Of a stretch of 64,000 nt of DNA, positions 1 through 8,980 are shown one piece after another. Source of the DNA: Hyphomicrobiales bacterium (GTDB taxonomy: Bacteria; Pseudomonadota; Alphaproteobacteria; Rhizobiales; Rhizobiaceae); the NCBI GenBank assembly GCA_900472675.1, contig UCJA01000002.1, positions 38,025 to 102,024 of the forward strand, written 5' to 3'. Every line of letters starts with the position of its first letter. Positions within the stretch are counted from its first letter, which is position 1. The position numbers and the translations under genes are program-made. The notes below the pieces were generated by a model. The model did no database searches. It was not told the origin of the DNA and saw nothing but the letters and a program-made list of their open reading frames with translations.

Positions 1-1
1 C

Positions 2-1153
2 AGCCTCCAGTCGGCCGACCGGCATCGCGGTTTCCTGCTGCGGGCCGAGGCCTCTGCGCCGCATTCCGACCTTTACCAGCCGGCGTGGTCATCGCTGGGC
101 GGCAACGGCCCCGGCCATGTCAGGATCTCGGCCAGGATCGGCGACCGTCAGGTCAGCGGGCTTTTCGACCTCGAGGAGGCGCTTTCCGTCGCGCCCGCGC
201 AATCGCTTCAGCTGCTGCCGGACGCGCTTCTGGTGCCTTTGGACAGTGGCCAAACCGCATGGCCGATACAGGGGAGCATGGACGGCTTACCGGCCGCGGT
301 TTCGTTCGCTCCGCCGCCGGGCTGGTCGATCGATCCGGGAGAGGGAGGCTGGCTTGTTTCTGCGAACGGACATCGCACCCCCGGGCTTCTCACTCTCGAG
401 CCGCGGATCGACGGTCGTCCCGCCTACAGCACGACGCCGATCGCGTTCCCACACATCGGCCGCACGTCTTTCCGCCAGCCGGTGGCGCTGAAGATCCTCA
501 CCCTCGATCTGACGCTGCCGGAGGGCGCCAAAATCGGTTACGTCGGCGGTGGCGCCGACCGGGTCGGCACCTGGCTGTCGCGCATGGGCCTCGATGTGAC
601 CGAGATGGACGCCGCTGCGCTTGCCAGTGACCTGTCCCGCTTCACCACCATCGTCGTCGGGATCTTCGCCTTCGGCATCCGCAAGGATCTTACGGCCGCG
701 ACCGAGCGGCTGCATCAGTTCGTCGAGAATGGCGGACACCTGGTGACGCTCTACCATCGTCCCAGCGACGGATGGCTGCCAGACCAGACACCTGTCCGAC
801 GCATCGAGATCGGCAGTCCTTCGCTGCGCTGGCGGGTGACGGATCCGGCTGCGGAGGTGACAGTGCTTGCCCCGGACCACCCCCTGCTGAACGGGCCCAA
901 CCGGATCGGCCCGGACGACTGGGCCGGCTGGGACAAGGAGCGTGGCCTTTACTTTGCGGCCCGCTTCGACGAGGCCTACGAGCCGCTTCTCGCCATGCAC
1001 GACGTGAACGAGCAGCCGCTTAACGGCGCGCTGATCTCGGCTGCCATCGGCAAGGGTCGCCACACCCATACCAGCCTGGTGCTGCATCACCAGATGGACC
1101 GCCTGGTGCCGGGCGCCTTCCGGCTGATGGCCAACCTCGTGCAGCCGGCGTGA
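2..1153 (+). CDS. PIG-L family deacetylase, C-terminal part (cut by window start)
   Basis: The frame is open from the first bases of the window to the TGA at 1151-1153, so about 383 codons of a longer protein are visible and the true start lies outside. The visible part lacks the catalytic PIG-L (LmbE-like) N-terminal domain. It shows a beta-rich middle and then, from about residue 180, a ThuA/amidotransferase-like Rossmann segment (KIGYVGGGADRVGTWL, then a stretch ending GGHLVTLYHRPS). The tail, with GRHTHTSLVLHHQMDRLVPG, resembles the C-terminal extension of long rhizobial PIG-L deacetylases, which remove acetyl groups from N-acetyl sugars or related amides. The assignment rests on remembered similarity of this tail, not on catalytic residues. 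The next gene starts inside its stop codon, so the two are probably co-transcribed. Confidence 0.6.
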   Translation, partial: SLQSADRHRGFLLRAEASAPHSDLYQPAWSSLGGNGPGHVRISARIGDRQVSGLFDLEEALSVAPAQSLQLLPDALLVPLDSGQTAWPIQGSMDGLPAAVSFAPPPGWSIDPGEGGWLVSANGHRTPGLLTLEPRIDGRPAYSTTPIAFPHIGRTSFRQPVALKILTLDLTLPEGAKIGYVGGGADRVGTWLSRMGLDVTEMDAAALASDLSRFTTIVVGIFAFGIRKDLTAATERLHQFVENGGHLVTLYHRPSDGWLPDQTPVRRIEIGSPSLRWRVTDPAAEVTVLAPDHPLLNGPNRIGPDDWAGWDKERGLYFAARFDEAYEPLLAMHDVNEQPLNGALISAAIGKGRHTHTSLVLHHQMDRLVPGAFRLMANLVQPA

Positions 1154-2046
1154 CTGCGCCGACGCCTGCGCACGAGAGACCGCAAGGTTCACAGGACGCG
1201 CGGGTGGCGATCGGCTGGCTGTTGCTGGACATGACGCTTGTCTCCGGCGGCATGACGGCGCTGGTCAAGGCACAGGGCGCGACCTATCCGGCCTTCCAGC
1301 TGGTTTTCATCCGGGCAATGATCGGGCTTTTGTTCATCACGCCGCTGATCTGGCACCATCGGGGCAAGATGCGTCGCGTGCGCCATCCCTGGCGCAACGT
1401 CCTGCGAATTTCGTGCAATGCCATTGCCCTGACCAGCAATTTTCTGGCGATCACGCTGCTTCCGCTCGCCACGGTCAATGCCGTCGGCTTTTCCCGGCCG
1501 CTGGTCACCATGGCGCTTGCCGTCGTGATGCTCGGGGAAAGGGTGAGCCGCATCCGGTGGGCGGGTGCGGCCTTCGCCTTCATCGGCGTGCTGATCGTCA
1601 TGGCGCCCGGGACATCGAGTTTCGACGTGAAGATCCTGGTCGTGCTGGTGTCCGTCGTCTTCGGCGCGCTCGCAATCGTCCAGACACGGGCGCTCAGGGA
1701 CGAAGACACGACCGTGATGATGGTGTTCTACACGGTGGGGCTTGCCGTCCTCACAGCCGTTCCGGCCATCCTGACCTGGCAGCCGGTCATGCCGTTCGAC
1801 TGGCTGCCACTGCTCGGCATCGGTTTTCTCGCCCAGCTTGGGCAATACTGCTTCCTGCGCGCCTACCGCATCGCTGATGCGAGCGTGCTTGCACCGGTGG
1901 GATATCTGTCGATCGTCTTCGTGACCGCCGTCGGCTACGTGTTTTTCGGCGAGGTCCCGGACATGCGGACCGTCGTGGGCGTTCTCGTCATCATCGCCTC
2001 GCTGCAGGCCGCAGCCGCCCTGGAGCGGCGGCGGCGCACAGCGTAG
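1150..2046 (+). CDS. EamA/DMT-family inner-membrane transporter
   Basis: This 298-residue protein is made of about ten hydrophobic helices arranged as two repeated EamA halves. The first half has the family-like segment LPLATVNAVGFSRPLVTMALAV followed by a GERVS turn; the second ends in a basic tail (ALERRRRTA). Drug/metabolite-transporter superfamily members of this type usually export metabolites or amino acids. The start is GTG at 1150, overlapping the upstream TGA by four bases (GTGA), which implies translational coupling to the PIG-L-like gene. Substrate cannot be predicted. An antisense frame of similar length is a codon-bias shadow. Confidence 0.85.
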   Translation: MTAPTPAHERPQGSQDARVAIGWLLLDMTLVSGGMTALVKAQGATYPAFQLVFIRAMIGLLFITPLIWHHRGKMRRVRHPWRNVLRISCNAIALTSNFLAITLLPLATVNAVGFSRPLVTMALAVVMLGERVSRIRWAGAAFAFIGVLIVMAPGTSSFDVKILVVLVSVVFGALAIVQTRALRDEDTTVMMVFYTVGLAVLTAVPAILTWQPVMPFDWLPLLGIGFLAQLGQYCFLRAYRIADASVLAPVGYLSIVFVTAVGYVFFGEVPDMRTVVGVLVIIASLQAAAALERRRRTA

Positions 2047-2048
2047 CA

Positions 2049-3239
2049 TCAGGCGAAGACGATCTCTTCGGCCTCGATCTTGCTCCCATCGATCTGCATC
2101 GCGAGGCCGGGGCGGTCGGGCACTTCGATCATGCCGCCGATGACCTCCAGCGGATCGACCAGGAAATGCTGATGGACGGCATTCCACTTGACCAGATACT
2201 CCTGGCACGGCGTGTGGATGGGCGACTGGACCGCCGAGAAATGGGCGGTGGCAAAGGTGGAATGCCCGTGCGGGATGGTCACGAGGTCGTGGACGGTCGC
2301 ATAGGCTGCGATCTTCAACGCTTCCGTCAGCCCGCCGCACCAGTAGATATCCGGCTGGATAACATCCAGAGCTTCGGAATCGATAAAGCGCTTGAAGCCC
2401 CAGCGGGTGTATTCGTGCTCGGCGCCTGCCAGCGGAATGCGGATGCGCTCGCGGATCCTGCGGTAGCTGTCGATCCGGTCCGGCATGACGCATTCCTCGA
2501 GCCACCGAGGCCTGTATTGCTCGATACGGTCGGCAAGATCGACGACATAGCCGACGTCCATGGCCTGCCAGCAGTCAAACATCAGGTCGTAGTCGTCGCC
2601 GACGGCCTCCCGCAATGTCCGCACCAGCTCGACGTTCTTCTTCATCCCCTCGGCACCGCTCATCGGGCCATGGCGGAAGAACCATTTCTGGCCGCGGTAT
2701 CCCATTTCCTTGTATTCGATCGCCCGCTCACGCACCTTGCCCGGATCGAGAACCGCAAAGCCGAGCATGGAGGCATAGGCCGGGATCTTGGTCTGGGTTG
2801 GGCCACCCAGCAGGCGATAGACCGGCTGGTTCAGCCATTTGCCGCGCAGGTCCCATAGCGCGCAATCGATCGCGGAGATGGCCAGCATGGCATCGCCCTG
2901 TCGGCCATGCACCATCCAGCGATGCATCTGATCCCAGAGACGTTCGCCGGCAATGGCATCCTGACCGACCAGAAGCGGACGCAGGCTTTTCGCGATGATG
3001 AAGGCGACCCCTTCCGGGATCGGACCCGCCAGCCCGGTGACGCCCTCATCCGTATGGACCTCGACAAAATATGTGACGATCCGGAAGCCATCGGCGGTCT
3101 GGACGCCGCCTTCGAAATCATTCCGCGACCTGTATTCGGGATAGACATCGATGGGGCGGACAAGACGCTCTTCCCAGAGATCGCCTGTGGTCGGCAGGGT
3201 GCCGGCCAGCTTGCGAAGACGGATTTCAGTGATCAGCAT
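2049..3239 (-). CDS. Enolase-superfamily sugar-acid dehydratase (MR/MLE family)
   Basis: The 396-residue protein has an N-terminal capping domain (1-130) and a TIM barrel. The expected metal ligands are visible: Asp222 (MFDCW), Glu248/249 (WLEE) and Glu274 (AGAE). Lys185 lies on barrel strand 2 and His324 (IPHGHS) is the likely base. This layout is that of acid-sugar dehydratases, which abstract the proton alpha to a carboxylate; the DCW and IPHGHS motifs recall rhamnonate-dehydratase-like groups, but the substrate is not certain. Its ATG overlaps the TAA of the upstream MFS carrier by one base, so transporter and enzyme form one operon. The divergent LacI regulator probably controls both. 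Confidence 0.85.
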   Translation of the reverse strand: MLITEIRLRKLAGTLPTTGDLWEERLVRPIDVYPEYRSRNDFEGGVQTADGFRIVTYFVEVHTDEGVTGLAGPIPEGVAFIIAKSLRPLLVGQDAIAGERLWDQMHRWMVHGRQGDAMLAISAIDCALWDLRGKWLNQPVYRLLGGPTQTKIPAYASMLGFAVLDPGKVRERAIEYKEMGYRGQKWFFRHGPMSGAEGMKKNVELVRTLREAVGDDYDLMFDCWQAMDVGYVVDLADRIEQYRPRWLEECVMPDRIDSYRRIRERIRIPLAGAEHEYTRWGFKRFIDSEALDVIQPDIYWCGGLTEALKIAAYATVHDLVTIPHGHSTFATAHFSAVQSPIHTPCQEYLVKWNAVHQHFLVDPLEVIGGMIEVPDRPGLAMQIDGSKIEAEEIVFA

Positions 3240-4549
3240 TATCGAACCTCGACTGACGGATTGGGCTCGGCGCGCCCGTAGAGGGCGGTGATGACAGCGA
3301 GCACGACGATCGACATGGCCGCCATCAGCGCCAGCCAGTAGAGGCCGCCGTTGAAATTGCCGGTCGCGTCACGGATGCTGCCGATGACCCAGGGGTTGAT
3401 CACGCTGGACAGATTGCCGAGCGCGTTGATGAGCGCAATTCCGCCGGCTGCCGCGGCACCGCTCAGGATCGCGGTGGGCAGCCCCCAGAAGACGGGCATG
3501 GCACCGAAGACACCGAAGGCGGCAAGGCACAGGAAGGCGAGCTTAACGGTCGGATCACCCGACACGCCGGCGCAGACCAGGCCGAGGATCGATACGGAGA
3601 GTGCCACATAGTTGGCGAGGCGGCGCTTTCCCGGCCGGTCGGCGAGCCGTCCGAGCATGAGCATCCCGGCCATGCCGAAGAGGTAGGGAATGGCGGCGAC
3701 GAAACCGGTCTGCATCTGCGTGAGACCGAACTCCTTGAGGATCAGCGGCAGGAAGGTGCTGACCGCGCCGTTGAGATTGGTCAGGCCATAGTACATCAGG
3801 CAGAACAGCAGGACCTGCGGCGAAAGCAGGGCTTTTAAGAGCTGCTTTCCATGACCGCTGGCGGTCAGGCCGGCGCGTTCGCTTTCCTCCCGCGTGAGCC
3901 TTGCGACCAGCCAGTCGCGCTCTTCGGCATTGAGAAACTTGGCTTCCGACGGCCGGCTGGGAAGAATGAACGGGATGCAGAGGGCCAGCAGAATGGCCGG
4001 AATGCCTTCGAGCAGGTACATCCACTGCCAGCCGTGCAGGCCCGCAATGCCGTCCATCTGCAACAGCAATGTCGACAACGGCGTGCCGATCACCAGGGCG
4101 ATCGGAATGCCTGCCATGAACATGCTGATGATGCGGCCGCGATAGGCCGATGGGACCCAAAGCGTCAGGTAGAAGACGACGCCCGGGAAGAACCCGGCCT
4201 CGGCAGCACCGAGCAGAGCCCGCATGGCGTAGAGACTAGATGCACTCCAGATGAGGGCATGGGCGCTGGACAGCAGACCCCAGGTCAGCATGATGCGGGC
4301 AATCCACCAGCGCGCGCCGAAGCGCTGCAGCGCAAGATTGGATGGAATTTCTAGCAGCACGTAAGGCACGAAGAAGACGCCGGCTGCGAAGCCGAAGGAT
4401 GCCATGGACAATCCCAGGTCCTCGTTCATCGTCAACGCCGCGACCCCGACATTGGCGCGATCAAGGATGGCGATAAAATATGCAAAAATCAAAATTGGCA
4501 GTAAACGCCACGTCAGCTTACGAATGACGACTTGTTCGGAAACAGCCAC
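3239..4549 (-). CDS. MFS transporter, anion:cation symporter type
   Basis: This 436-residue protein has twelve predicted membrane helices. It carries hallmarks of the anion:cation symporter family (tartrate, hexuronate and galactonate carriers): DRANVGVAAL in helix 1, EAGFFPG after helix 4 and WMYLLEGIPA before the central loop. It likely imports the sugar acid used by the dehydratase encoded immediately downstream. The start is a GTG at 4547-4549, chosen because a strong GGAGGAG ribosome site lies just upstream. The promoter region shared with lacI contains a 20-bp palindrome. Confidence 0.88.
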   Translation of the reverse strand: MAVSEQVVIRKLTWRLLPILIFAYFIAILDRANVGVAALTMNEDLGLSMASFGFAAGVFFVPYVLLEIPSNLALQRFGARWWIARIMLTWGLLSSAHALIWSASSLYAMRALLGAAEAGFFPGVVFYLTLWVPSAYRGRIISMFMAGIPIALVIGTPLSTLLLQMDGIAGLHGWQWMYLLEGIPAILLALCIPFILPSRPSEAKFLNAEERDWLVARLTREESERAGLTASGHGKQLLKALLSPQVLLFCLMYYGLTNLNGAVSTFLPLILKEFGLTQMQTGFVAAIPYLFGMAGMLMLGRLADRPGKRRLANYVALSVSILGLVCAGVSGDPTVKLAFLCLAAFGVFGAMPVFWGLPTAILSGAAAAGGIALINALGNLSSVINPWVIGSIRDATGNFNGGLYWLALMAAMSIVVLAVITALYGRAEPNPSVEVR

Positions 4550-4614
4550 TCTCTCTCCTCCTTGAGATCCATCCCCTCAGGCCTCCCCTTCGGGTCTTCC
4601 GCCACCGCATTCGG

Positions 4615-4634
4615 TTCCGGAAACGTTTCCGGAA
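4615..4634. promoter_or_regulatory. Perfect 20-bp palindrome, probable LacI-family operator
   Basis: TTCCGGAAACGTTTCCGGAA equals its own reverse complement over all 20 bases and has the central ACGT typical of LacI/GalR operators. It lies between the MFS start (4549) and the lacI start (4693), so one protein bound here could repress the MFS-dehydratase operon and its own gene. Confidence 0.8.
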
Positions 4635-4692
4635 TTGCCATGAGGAGGCTCGGATGTCAAGTAACAGCATCTGACGTCGATGATTGTGAGCC

Positions 4693-5742
4693 ATGAAGAA
4701 ACCATCCAGCGTCGGGATCCGCGAACTGGCTGCCCATCTCGGCATGGCCATCAGCACAGTCTCGCGCGCCATGAACGGCAGCAGCGAGGTGAGCGCCGAA
4801 ACGCGAACGCGGATCCTCGAAGCGGCAGACCGTATCGGCTACCGGCCCAACCAGTCGGGCCGCAGCCTGCGCAGCGGTTCGACCAAAGCCGTCGCGCTGA
4901 CGATGCGCACCGATACCGGCCGCTCGGTTGCCGGCGAAACCTTTTTCATGGCGTTGAGTGAGGGGCTGCAGAGTGTTCTCGCCAGCGCGGGCCTCGACCT
5001 TATCATCCTGCCCTGTGCGTCCGACCAGGACGAGAACGAGTTCCTCTATCGCGCGGTGGACCGCAAGCTGGCGGACGGCTTCATCATCTCCAACGTCCAG
5101 CGGGTGGACCCGCGCATCAGCTATCTGGAAAAATGGCATGTGCCCTTCGTTTCGCTGGGAAGCAGTCAGACGGAAGGCTCCTATGCGTCTCTGGACCTCG
5201 ACTTTGCCGGCGTCGCCGAACAGGCCGTCAGGCGGCTTTCGTCACAGGGGCACCGGCAGATTGCGGTTGCCCTGACCGCCCAGGAGACCAACAACAACTA
5301 CGTGTTCCTGGAGGGGTTTCGCCGGGGCCTTACGGCCGCAGGCATCCCGTTCGATGAGGCCCTTGTCCTGCGCCTCGATGACCGGATTTCCGGCGGCTAT
5401 GCGCTTGGATCTGCCCTGCTTGCGATGGAGAAGCGTCCAACCGCGGTCGTGCTGATCCAGGAGACCATGGCGATGGGCCTTTACCAGCGGCTGGCAGAGG
5501 CAGGCCTGACGGCAGGCCGTGATCTCGCCATCATCGGTTTTCGCGAGAACCCGGTCTGCCGCTATCTGCAGCCATCGCTCACCAGCTTTCACATAGATCT
5601 GAAGGCCTATGGTGCCCGATTGGGCGAGATCATGATCGCCGCCCTCAATCCCGGTGGGACAGCTGCCAATCCCATGCCCCTGACACGGGACGTGTGGCCC
5701 ATGACGATTGTACCCGGCCAGAGCGACGCCCTGCATCTGTGA
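4693..5742 (+). CDS. LacI-family transcriptional regulator
   Basis: This 349-residue protein starts with a LacI-type helix-turn-helix (residues about 6-26, IRELAAHLGMAISTVSRAMN) and hinge (GYRPNQSGRSLRSG), followed by a periplasmic-binding-protein-like sensor domain. It is divergent from the MFS/dehydratase operon, with a perfect palindrome between them. The simplest model is a repressor released by the sugar acid or its catabolite. No strong ribosome site is visible before the ATG, but the helix-turn-helix position fits this start. Confidence 0.92.
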   Translation: MKKPSSVGIRELAAHLGMAISTVSRAMNGSSEVSAETRTRILEAADRIGYRPNQSGRSLRSGSTKAVALTMRTDTGRSVAGETFFMALSEGLQSVLASAGLDLIILPCASDQDENEFLYRAVDRKLADGFIISNVQRVDPRISYLEKWHVPFVSLGSSQTEGSYASLDLDFAGVAEQAVRRLSSQGHRQIAVALTAQETNNNYVFLEGFRRGLTAAGIPFDEALVLRLDDRISGGYALGSALLAMEKRPTAVVLIQETMAMGLYQRLAEAGLTAGRDLAIIGFRENPVCRYLQPSLTSFHIDLKAYGARLGEIMIAALNPGGTAANPMPLTRDVWPMTIVPGQSDALHL

Positions 5743-5785
5743 GGCGGCTCGGCGGCAAGCTGCCGGCCGGGATCTGCTGCGCCGC

Positions 5786-6172
5786 TTACGGCTCGATGTG
5801 GGAGACGTGATTGAGCGCGATCACCCACCTGCCGTCGCGCTTGCGCATCAGCCGGGTGTTGACCCCGGTCTGGCTGCCGGCGCTGCGCACCAGCGCGTAG
5901 TTGCTGACCAACTGGGCTGCATCCGCTGCCAGCATCTCCACGCGAATATTCGAGAAAGTGAGCTGGCCCTGGGATCCGGGGGCACCCCCATAGTCGGCGA
6001 TGTAATGTTGAAGCGTTGCCTCCCAATCCTTCTGGATCCGGCCGCGGGACACGAAGATCACGTCGGGCCTGGCAAAACCATCCATGTATCCGTGGAAGTC
6101 ACCGCGGTTCCAGGCGGCCTGCATCGTCTCGATCACGCTGCGGATGGCTGCGGCTTCGTCAATCTCTTGCAT
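5786..6172 (-). CDS. NTF2-like (SnoaL/DUF4440) small protein
   Basis: The 128-residue sequence has the NTF2-like cone fold pattern: an N-terminal helix (IRSVIETMQAAWNRGDFHGYM), then strands ending in a WVIALNHVS signature. Such proteins can be ketosteroid-isomerase-like enzymes or binding proteins, so no reaction can be assigned. Its ATG directly follows the TGA of the GntR regulator, so the two are co-transcribed. The location suggests a role linked to the gamma-glutamyl peptide locus on the other side. Confidence 0.75.
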   Translation of the reverse strand: MQEIDEAAAIRSVIETMQAAWNRGDFHGYMDGFARPDVIFVSRGRIQKDWEATLQHYIADYGGAPGSQGQLTFSNIRVEMLAADAAQLVSNYALVRSAGSQTGVNTRLMRKRDGRWVIALNHVSHIEP

Positions 6173-6877
6173 TCAGGATACTCCGCCTGGTTCGAGCTTG
6201 GCCATATTGTCATCCTCCTGCCGCTGCCGCTTCAGGAGGACTTCCTGGGCGGCTGAGACCAGGTGACGACGAAGCGCGCTCTCGGCCCCCTTGGCATCCT
6301 GGTCAAGGATCGTATCGACGATCTGCTGGTGCTCCCGGCAGGACCGCTTGAGACGACCGCTATCCTTCAGCTGGTACTTGCGGAACGGCGCCAGCTTCAG
6401 ACGCAGGGTCTGCGCTGCGGCCAGGAGATCGCTGTTGTGGCTGCCCTCGAAGATCAGGTTGTGAAACTGGGTATTGGTCTCGTTGTAGGCCGCATGATCC
6501 CCAGCTTCTGCCATGGCATTCATATCCCGGTGCAGGTTCTCGAGCCTGGCGCGTTCGCTCATGGTCATCCGGTGCGACGAAAGCCGCCCGCAGGTGGCCT
6601 CCAGTTCCGCCATGGCTTCGAACATCTCGCCGATCCGCTCGGCGGAAATCTGGGTGACGACGACCCCCTTGTAAGGTTCGCGCTCGGCAAGTCCGCGCCC
6701 GCAGAGAATATGCAGTGCCTCCCGCACAGGGGTGCGGGACACGCCGAACTGGGCGGCGATCGACGCCTCGTCGAGACGCGCACCCGACTGGATATCGCCG
6801 TTGATCACGGCCTCCTCCAGATGCTCGACAATGACGTCGCTGCGGCTCTTTTTCATCACGGCTGGTTTGTCCAGCAT
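6173..6877 (-). CDS. GntR-family regulator, FadR/FCD subfamily
   Basis: This 234-residue protein has an N-terminal winged helix (SGARLDEASIAAQFGVSRTPVREALHIL) and an all-helical FCD ligand domain (MFEAMAELEATCGRLSS..., with the FHNLIFEGSHN and HQQIVDTILDQD segments that normally hold metal-binding histidines). It is divergent from the gamma-glutamyltransferase/importer operon and most likely regulates it. The ligand is probably a carboxylate or peptide-derived acid, by family analogy only. Confidence 0.9.
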   Translation of the reverse strand: MLDKPAVMKKSRSDVIVEHLEEAVINGDIQSGARLDEASIAAQFGVSRTPVREALHILCGRGLAEREPYKGVVVTQISAERIGEMFEAMAELEATCGRLSSHRMTMSERARLENLHRDMNAMAEAGDHAAYNETNTQFHNLIFEGSHNSDLLAAAQTLRLKLAPFRKYQLKDSGRLKRSCREHQQIVDTILDQDAKGAESALRRHLVSAAQEVLLKRQRQEDDNMAKLEPGGVS

Positions 6878-6952
6878 GGGCCTACCTCCCCCGTTCCAAC
6901 GTCTGCACCCTCACTCACTTTGAAGCGAAGCAACAAGGATACACAATCCACT

Positions 6953-7006
6953 TGCATGCATGGGTAAAAATATACACTATGCATACATGTAGTCACAATC
7001 GCATGC
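6953..7006. promoter_or_regulatory. Divergent promoter region with repeated GCATGC/ATGCAT elements
   Basis: Between the gntR start (6877) and the ggt start (7116) an AT-rich stretch has TGCATGCATG (6953-6962), ATGCATACATGTA (6979-6991) and GCATGC (7001-7006). These short palindromic elements could be GntR half-sites. No single long dyad is evident, so the call is tentative. The rest of the region shows nothing distinct. Confidence 0.35.
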
Positions 7007-7115
7007 GAGATGCCAGCTTTCAGAGCTCTCGTATATTGACAGCAAGTCGAACGAATTCTGCGGCAGGCCTTGGGCGGCTGCGATTCGCATTCTCTTGCTG
7101 GGAGGAGGAGTTGCG

Positions 7116-8948
7116 ATGAGTTTTACGACCCGGCCGGAACTGAGAGGAACGTTCGGCGCTGTTTCCACAACCCATTGGCTTGCCTCGACCGTGGGGATGT
7201 CCATCCTCGAAAAGGGGCATACAGCCTTCGACGCAGCCGTTGCTGCCGGGTTTGTTCTCCAGGTCGTGGAACCTCATCTCAACGGACCTGCCGGCGAAGT
7301 GCCGATCATCGTTACGCCTGCCGGTGCTGACAGGCCCGTGGTCATTTCCGGCCAGGGACCTTCGCCCTCTGCCGCGACACTCGAGCATTTCCGGGACCTT
7401 GGCCTTGATCTCATTCCGGGAACCGGTCTGCTGGCCGCCTGCATTCCCGGCGCCTTCGGTGCCTGGCTGACGCTGTTGCGCGACTATGGAACGGCCGAAC
7501 TCGAAGACGTGCTGGCGCCTGCAATCTTCTACGCAAAGACCGGCCACCCGCTGGTGCCGCGCATCGCCGGAACGATCGCCACGATGCGGCCGCTGTTTGA
7601 AACCCATTGGCCGACCTCCGCCGAGGTCTATCTGCCGGGCGGGGCTGCGCCCGAAGCGGGCAAGCTTTTCCGCAACCCGCAGATTGCCGCCCTCTACCAG
7701 ACCATCATCGACCATTCGAAGTCCGGCGCGAGCCGCGAAGCCCGCATCGATGCGGCACTGGACTTCTGGTACAAGGGCCCCGTTGCCGAGAAGATCGCCC
7801 ATTTCTGCGCCACCGAAGAGGTCTGGGATGTTTCGGGACGGCGTCACAAGGGACTGATCACCGCACAGGACATGGCGGACTACAAGCCGCTGGTCGAGAC
7901 GCCCGTTTCCACGACCTATGGCGACCACGAGGTCTTCAAATGCGGAGCCTGGTCGCAGGGACCGGTGCTGCTGCAGATGCTGCAGATCCTTCAGGGAACC
8001 GACATCGCAGATCTCGATCCGATGAGCCCGGACTTTGTCCACCTCGTCGTCGAGGCAGCCAAGCTCGCCATGGCCGATCGCGACTCCTGGTATGGCGACA
8101 ACGGCGACGTTCCGATGGAGGCGCTGCTGTCATCCGCCTATGCCGATACGCGGCGGGGCCTGATCAGCAATACAGCCTCCATGGAGGTTCGGCCAGGTTC
8201 CCCGGATGGCCGCACGCCGCGCCTGCCGCCGCAGCGGCCCGTCGGCACTACCGCCCAGCCGAGCCTTGGCGGCGGAGAACCGACGGTTGCGAAGGTGCCG
8301 GCGCTGCCGAACGACAAGCAGGGTGAGCCATCCTTGACCCCCGACGGCGCCCAGCGCGGTGATACGGTGCAGGTGAGTGCGGTCGATCGCTGGGGCAACA
8401 TGGTCTCGGCAACGCCCTCGGGCGGCTGGCTTCAGTCGAGCCCCGTCATTCCCGGCCTCGGATTCGGCCTGACGACCCGCGGCCAGATGTTCTGGCTGGA
8501 AGAGGGATTTGCGTCGACGCTTGCGCCCTCGAAACGCCCGAGAACGACGCTCACGCCATCGATGGTCTACCGCGGCGGCAAGCCCTACATGGCCTTCGGA
8601 ACGCCGGGCGGCGACCAGCAGGACCAGTGGCAGCTGATCATGTTGCTGCGCCACCTGCACGGCGGCATGAACCTGCAGGAGGCCATCGACGCGCCCTCGT
8701 TCCATACGGACCATCTGCCGAGCTCCTTCTGGCCGCGCGAGATCAGCCTTGGCGCGATCACGCTGGAGGCCCGCTTCCCGCAGGCGATGCGCGACGAGCT
8801 GGCGGCCAAGGGCCACAAGATCACGGTGGGCGATGCCTGGTCGGAAGGCCGGTTGTCGGCCGTCGCCCGCGAGATGGACGGCGATGTGCAGCTGGTCAAG
8901 GCCGGCGCCAATCCGCGCGGCATGCAGGGCTATGCGGTGGCGCGATGA
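7116..8948 (+). CDS. ggt: Gamma-glutamyltransferase family protein, apparently cytoplasmic
   Basis: This 610-residue Ntn-hydrolase cleaves gamma-glutamyl bonds (glutathione, gamma-glutamyl peptides). The proenzyme should self-process before the threonine of GDTVQVSAVD (about residue 417), giving large and small subunits. Downstream are NMVSATPSGGW and a FGTPGGDQQ segment matching the small-subunit core. The ATG at 7116 is chosen because GGAGGAGGAG lies five bases upstream; a TTG at 7095 has no such support. Unlike the periplasmic E. coli enzyme, no signal peptide is visible, so it should act on imported peptides. It heads an operon with a complete dipeptide-family importer, which suggests uptake then intracellular hydrolysis of glutathione or another gamma-glutamyl compound. 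Confidence 0.9.
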   Translation: MSFTTRPELRGTFGAVSTTHWLASTVGMSILEKGHTAFDAAVAAGFVLQVVEPHLNGPAGEVPIIVTPAGADRPVVISGQGPSPSAATLEHFRDLGLDLIPGTGLLAACIPGAFGAWLTLLRDYGTAELEDVLAPAIFYAKTGHPLVPRIAGTIATMRPLFETHWPTSAEVYLPGGAAPEAGKLFRNPQIAALYQTIIDHSKSGASREARIDAALDFWYKGPVAEKIAHFCATEEVWDVSGRRHKGLITAQDMADYKPLVETPVSTTYGDHEVFKCGAWSQGPVLLQMLQILQGTDIADLDPMSPDFVHLVVEAAKLAMADRDSWYGDNGDVPMEALLSSAYADTRRGLISNTASMEVRPGSPDGRTPRLPPQRPVGTTAQPSLGGGEPTVAKVPALPNDKQGEPSLTPDGAQRGDTVQVSAVDRWGNMVSATPSGGWLQSSPVIPGLGFGLTTRGQMFWLEEGFASTLAPSKRPRTTLTPSMVYRGGKPYMAFGTPGGDQQDQWQLIMLLRHLHGGMNLQEAIDAPSFHTDHLPSSFWPREISLGAITLEARFPQAMRDELAAKGHKITVGDAWSEGRLSAVAREMDGDVQLVKAGANPRGMQGYAVAR

Positions 8949-8980
8949 CCGCGACGGACAAACTGAAAACAAGAGGGAAC

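Noticed and set aside
287..2505. Long minus-strand open frames opposite the PIG-L-like and EamA genes
   Set aside because: Composition is that of a GC-rich codon shadow (many His, Arg, Asp, Gln), with no ribosome site and no recognisable domain.
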